Source: Spirochaetaceae bacterium
Lineage (GTDB): Bacteria; Spirochaetota; Spirochaetia; Treponematales; Treponemataceae
DNA length: 9,140 nucleotides
Direction of reading: 5' to 3'
Assembly (NCBI GenBank): GCA_031285525.1
Contig: JAITWB010000207.1
Location: 1 to 9,140 of the forward strand
Of the stretch, positions 6,925-9,140 are shown piece after piece. Positions within the stretch are counted from its first letter, which is position 1, and each line of letters begins with the position of its first letter. A program made the translations under genes and the position numbers. A model generated the notes under the pieces. The model was not told the origin of the DNA, ran no database searches, and saw only the letters and a list, made by a program, of their open reading frames with translations.

Positions 6925-7793
6925 AACCACGAATAGGAATTACCACAGGAGACCCGGCAGGAATCGGACCGGAAATCGCAAAAGCTGCATTTGCATCCCC
7001 CGAAGTACGGAAACGCTGCGAACCCGTTCTTTTTGGGACAACCGATCCGGTCTCCTATATGGGAAAAATCACGGCTGAAGGCGGTAGAGCCGCATATGAG
7101 GCTATAGAAAAAGCCGTTGCCGCTGTCCGCTCCGGTGACATAGACGCAATCGCCACAGGACCGCTCAACAAAGAAAGCCTCAAAGCAGCAGGAGTACCCT
7201 ACATCGGTCACACAGAAATACTTGCAGGTCTTACCGGAACGGAAGATCCCCTGACCATGTTTGAAACCACCGGACTCCGCTCCTTCTTCCTTACCCGCCA
7301 TGTATCCCTGCGGCAGGCCTGCGATTTGGTAACCGAGGAACGGGTATACAACTATCTTCGACGCTGCGACAGCGCCCTGAGAAAAGACTTACGGATACAA
7401 AATCCTTCGATTGCGGTTGCCGGATTAAACCCCCACTGCGGAGAACACGGACTTTTCGGTACTGAAGAAGAACATCTCTATCCTGCTATCGAAAAAGCCC
7501 GCTCCGACGGAATCAACGTATTCGGTCCCATCGGAGCGGATTCAGTCTTTCATCAAGCCCTTACCGGCACATACACGGCTGTTCTTTCACTGTATCATGA
7601 TCAGGGGCACATCGCCTGCAAAACCCTCAATTTCCACAAAACAGTATCGATTACACTGGGGCTTCCCTTTCTACGCACCAGCGTTGATCACGGAACAGCC
7701 TTTGACATTGCAGGCAAAGGCATCGCCAATCCTACAAGCATGATCGAAGCTGTAAAAACAGCAGCCCACTACATACAAGAGCGCTTACACTAA
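6921..7793 (+). CDS. pdxA: PdxA-family 4-hydroxythreonine-4-phosphate dehydrogenase, short form
   Basis: PdxA oxidises 4-phosphooxy-L-threonine with NAD(P) in the DXP-dependent pyridoxal phosphate pathway. The product decarboxylates and is used by PdxJ. This cytoplasmic 290-residue protein has the hallmark [13 protein letters not shown] (7-19), TGPLNKESL (79-87), GHTE (96-99), LNPHCGEHG (169-177), YHDQG (225-229) and [21 protein letters not shown] (245-265). The three metal-ligand histidines correspond to His127, His172 and His226. Compared with E. coli PdxA (329 residues), about 38 residues are missing between [12 protein letters not shown] (36-47) and [11 protein letters not shown] (52-62); the reading frame is intact. 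PdxA2-type 4-phospho-D-threonate dehydrogenases share these motifs, so substrate specificity is unproven. No DUF1537 kinase gene, the usual PdxA2 partner, is in the window. ATG 6921 overlaps the kinase stop by four bases (ATGA) and has GGGGAG (6910-6915) five bases upstream. This implies translational coupling. No other vitamin B6 gene is nearby. Confidence 0.85.
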   Translation: MKPRIGITTGDPAGIGPEIAKAAFASPEVRKRCEPVLFGTTDPVSYMGKITAEGGRAAYEAIEKAVAAVRSGDIDAIATGPLNKESLKAAGVPYIGHTEILAGLTGTEDPLTMFETTGLRSFFLTRHVSLRQACDLVTEERVYNYLRRCDSALRKDLRIQNPSIAVAGLNPHCGEHGLFGTEEEHLYPAIEKARSDGINVFGPIGADSVFHQALTGTYTAVLSLYHDQGHIACKTLNFHKTVSITLGLPFLRTSVDHGTAFDIAGKGIANPTSMIEAVKTAAHYIQERLH

Positions 7794-7794
7794 T

Positions 7795-7827
7795 GTGACA
7801 CCTGATGTATCAACACCAACGTGTCAC
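7795..7827. terminator. Inverted repeat between convergent pdxA and pirin genes, possible terminator
   Basis: GTGACAC (7795-7801) and GTGTCAC (7821-7827) form a perfect 7-bp stem around a 19-base loop. The loop itself contains the small palindrome TGATGTATCA (7803-7812). It starts just after the pdxA stop, and its right arm includes the pirin stop codon. The position fits a shared terminator for two converging genes. No T-tract follows on either strand, so intrinsic termination would be weak. Confidence 0.35.
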
Positions 7828-8666
7828 GCTGAAGGGGCATGACGGATAAACGTCCCCTCTTCAAGCTCCACAAAGGTCTGCCTCAATTCCTCTTCCGTGT
7901 TCATCACGATAGGGCCGCCCCACGCAATAGGCTCTTTCAGCTGCTTGCCGGAGAAAAAGATAAACCGTGCAGGAGCATCCTCTGGTGCTGAAACCTGAAT
8001 ACTATTCCCCTCCATCTCAAAAAGAACAGCAGTTTTTTCAGACAAAGGAGCTTCATTCACAATAGCATCCCCCTCAATAAGAAAGATAAACGCATTTTCG
8101 TCTTTCTTTACGGGAATCACCGCCTGTTTACCGGTCTCAAGGGCAACATCATATAAGGTAGCCAGAATATAGGGAGGATTCACCCCTTTTGTTCCAGCAT
8201 ACTCACCCGATATAACCCGAACAGTCCCGAAGTTTTCTGTCACTGCCGGAACCATATCGCCGGTTATATCAAAGTACGCAGGATGGGTCATTTTATCCTT
8301 CCGGGAGAGATTCAGCCATATCTGAATCCCCAGCATACGGGGTACCGCCTGAGGCATCTCCTGGTGCAAAATACCGCTCCCTGCGGTCATCCACTGAGCC
8401 TCTCCCGCATGAATAGTACCCTTATTCCCCAAACTGTCCTGATGAATAATTTCACCCTCAATAAGATAGGTAATCGTCTCTATACCCCGATGAGGATGGA
8501 ACGGAAACCCCTTAATGTAATCATCCGGATTTTTCGAATCGAAAGAATCAAGCATGAGAAAGGGGTCGAAATCCTTCACATCATGACCTGCGAGTACCCG
8601 TACCAGATGTACTCCCGCGCCGTCAACAACACTACGGCCTCGTACTGTCTTACGTATCCTTTTCAT
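7824..8666 (-). CDS. Pirin family protein (bicupin, YhhW-like)
   Basis: This 280-residue cytoplasmic bicupin belongs to the pirin family. Numbered from the ATG at 8666, the N-terminal cupin carries the metal site FPFHPHRGIETITYLIEG (His57 and His59) and GSGILHQEMP (His101 and Glu103), the same 3-His-1-Glu set seen in E. coli YhhW and human pirin. The C-terminal cupin (about 165-240) has ENAFIFLIEGDAIV but no comparable metal set, as usual for the family. It ends with the conserved PIAWGGPIVMNTEEELRQTF segment. Relatives have quercetin 2,3-dioxygenase activity in vitro or act as redox-sensitive regulators; the physiological substrate here is unknown. A TTG one codon upstream (8669) would extend the frame. 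The ATG at 8666 is chosen because AAAGGAGG ends six bases before it, while the TTG would be only three bases away. It follows the nitroreductase gene on the same strand after about 70 bp, and its end meets pdxA tail to tail. Confidence 0.9.
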   Translation of the reverse strand: MKRIRKTVRGRSVVDGAGVHLVRVLAGHDVKDFDPFLMLDSFDSKNPDDYIKGFPFHPHRGIETITYLIEGEIIHQDSLGNKGTIHAGEAQWMTAGSGILHQEMPQAVPRMLGIQIWLNLSRKDKMTHPAYFDITGDMVPAVTENFGTVRVISGEYAGTKGVNPPYILATLYDVALETGKQAVIPVKKDENAFIFLIEGDAIVNEAPLSEKTAVLFEMEGNSIQVSAPEDAPARFIFFSGKQLKEPIAWGGPIVMNTEEELRQTFVELEEGTFIRHAPSA

Positions 8667-8672
8667 CAATAA

Positions 8673-8680
8673 CCTCCTTT
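8673..8680 (-). promoter_or_regulatory. Strong ribosome-binding site deciding the pirin start
   Basis: The minus strand reads AAAGGAGG, one of the best anti-16S matches in the window. It ends six bases before ATG 8666 and three before TTG 8669, so the ATG is the likelier start. Confidence 0.65.
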
Positions 8681-8683
8681 TTA

Positions 8684-8713
8684 AATATAGTGCCTCGAAT
8701 AATGACTTTGCAA
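8684..8713 (-). promoter_or_regulatory. Candidate promoter for the pirin gene
   Basis: The minus strand shows TTGCAA (8713-8708), an 18-bp spacer and TATATT (8689-8684), which match the consensus at four and five of six positions. The predicted transcription start, near 8677, would fall inside the ribosome-binding site. The promoter may therefore be spurious, and pirin may instead be read from the nitroreductase transcript. Confidence 0.3.
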
Positions 8714-8736
8714 GTTTTGATAATGGTAATAGAACG

Positions 8737-9140
8737 TTATTTCCTCACCCAGCTTACCAGGTATTTGAATTCACCTTCACTGCCCTTTTCACGAACCTGA
8801 TATGTTCCGGTGAATCCCTTTTCTTTGGACGCTATTTCAAAATGACAAAGCGCTATCCCCATATCGATACGATTCATGTCCGTTTTACCGGCGGAATAAA
8901 AGTGAAATACCCCATCGACGTCCTTGAGAATACGCCAGGGCTGCACATTAATAGCAGAGGGCGCCCTCCGTACCGCTTCCAGCACTTCCACAAATTCGTC
9001 ATTGTCTGAAAGGGCCGTTCCAAAATCACCGTTGAAGAACAACTCACCCCAGGGCTTACGGTTTCCCGTAGTGCGTCCTGCAAAACGGGCAAAGAGGGAT
9101 TTAGAGCCGCCCTCGTATCCCACCGGGGAGACAATCGGCA
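8737..9140 (-). CDS. Nitroreductase family protein (TM1586-type), 3' part only
   Basis: The frame is open to the right edge, so the N-terminal part lies outside the window; about 133 residues are visible. They match the C-terminal half of the Putative_TM_nitroreductase (TM1586_NiRdase) family. The visible part begins PIVSPVGYEGGSKSLFAR, followed by RKPWGELFF. Next comes LEAVRRAPSAINVQPWRI, a flavin-pocket motif of this group. Then FHFY and NRIDMGIALCHFEIA, and the protein ends SWVRK. These are FMN-binding, NAD(P)H-dependent oxidoreductases whose natural substrates are mostly unknown. The GTG at 9123-9121 is an internal valine codon, not the start, because the family homology continues upstream of it. 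The gene lies about 70 bp upstream of pirin on the same strand, so the two may share a transcript. No hairpin terminator is evident in the gap. Confidence 0.82.
   Translation of the reverse strand, partial: PIVSPVGYEGGSKSLFARFAGRTTGNRKPWGELFFNGDFGTALSDNDEFVEVLEAVRRAPSAINVQPWRILKDVDGVFHFYSAGKTDMNRIDMGIALCHFEIASKEKGFTGTYQVREKGSEGEFKYLVSWVRK

Noticed and set aside
6376..6930. Minus-strand open frame of 184 codons under the kinase receiver domain
   Set aside because: It is the antisense shadow of the HATPase-REC region and has a Cys/Phe-rich, non-protein-like composition.
9121..9123. GTG as the start of the right-edge nitroreductase
   Set aside because: The family-like sequence PIVSP continues upstream in frame to the window edge, so this is an internal valine.

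Overview
The window looks like ordinary chromosomal DNA of moderate GC from a free-living bacterium. My best guess is a spirochaete of the Spirochaeta/Sediminispirochaeta type. The guess rests on gene content: a DUF2804 protein, a large unnamed protein of spirochaete-like style, a hybrid histidine kinase and an orphan Wzz-type protein. No rRNA or other marker gene confirms it. C exceeds G on the given strand in most lines I counted, over genes of both orientations, so this may be the lagging strand.

Layout, left to right. A minus-strand gene enters from the left edge; only its first 19 codons are visible, and they look like the N-terminus of a beta-CASP metallo-beta-lactamase-fold nuclease. 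A 125-bp divergent intergenic region with a perfect 17-bp palindrome separates it from a two-gene plus-strand operon: a DUF2804 protein and a 706-residue protein of unknown function. Facing that operon are two minus-strand genes, a Wzz-type chain-length/polysaccharide co-polymerase protein followed by a 70-residue Xre-family regulator. A 129-bp divergent region between wzz and the kinase holds a long-spaced inverted repeat and a fair promoter. From it runs a second plus-strand operon, a dCache hybrid sensor histidine kinase whose stop codon overlaps the start of a pdxA-type dehydrogenase gene. The right end carries two minus-strand genes convergent with pdxA: a pirin-family cupin and, cut by the window edge, a TM1586-type nitroreductase.

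How they may work together. The dCache-HisKA-HATPase-REC protein is a membrane receptor kinase with its own receiver. It is translationally linked to a PdxA-family oxidoreductase that lacks roughly 38 residues compared with E. coli PdxA. Pirin and nitroreductase are both redox-type proteins and may share a transcript. The DUF2804/706-residue pair is the least explained part of the window. I see no tRNA, rRNA, CRISPR array, transposase, phage gene or recognisable defence system.

Three starts were moved or fixed from ribosome-binding sites: the kinase to GTG 4807, pirin to ATG 8666, and the left-edge gene to ATG 58.
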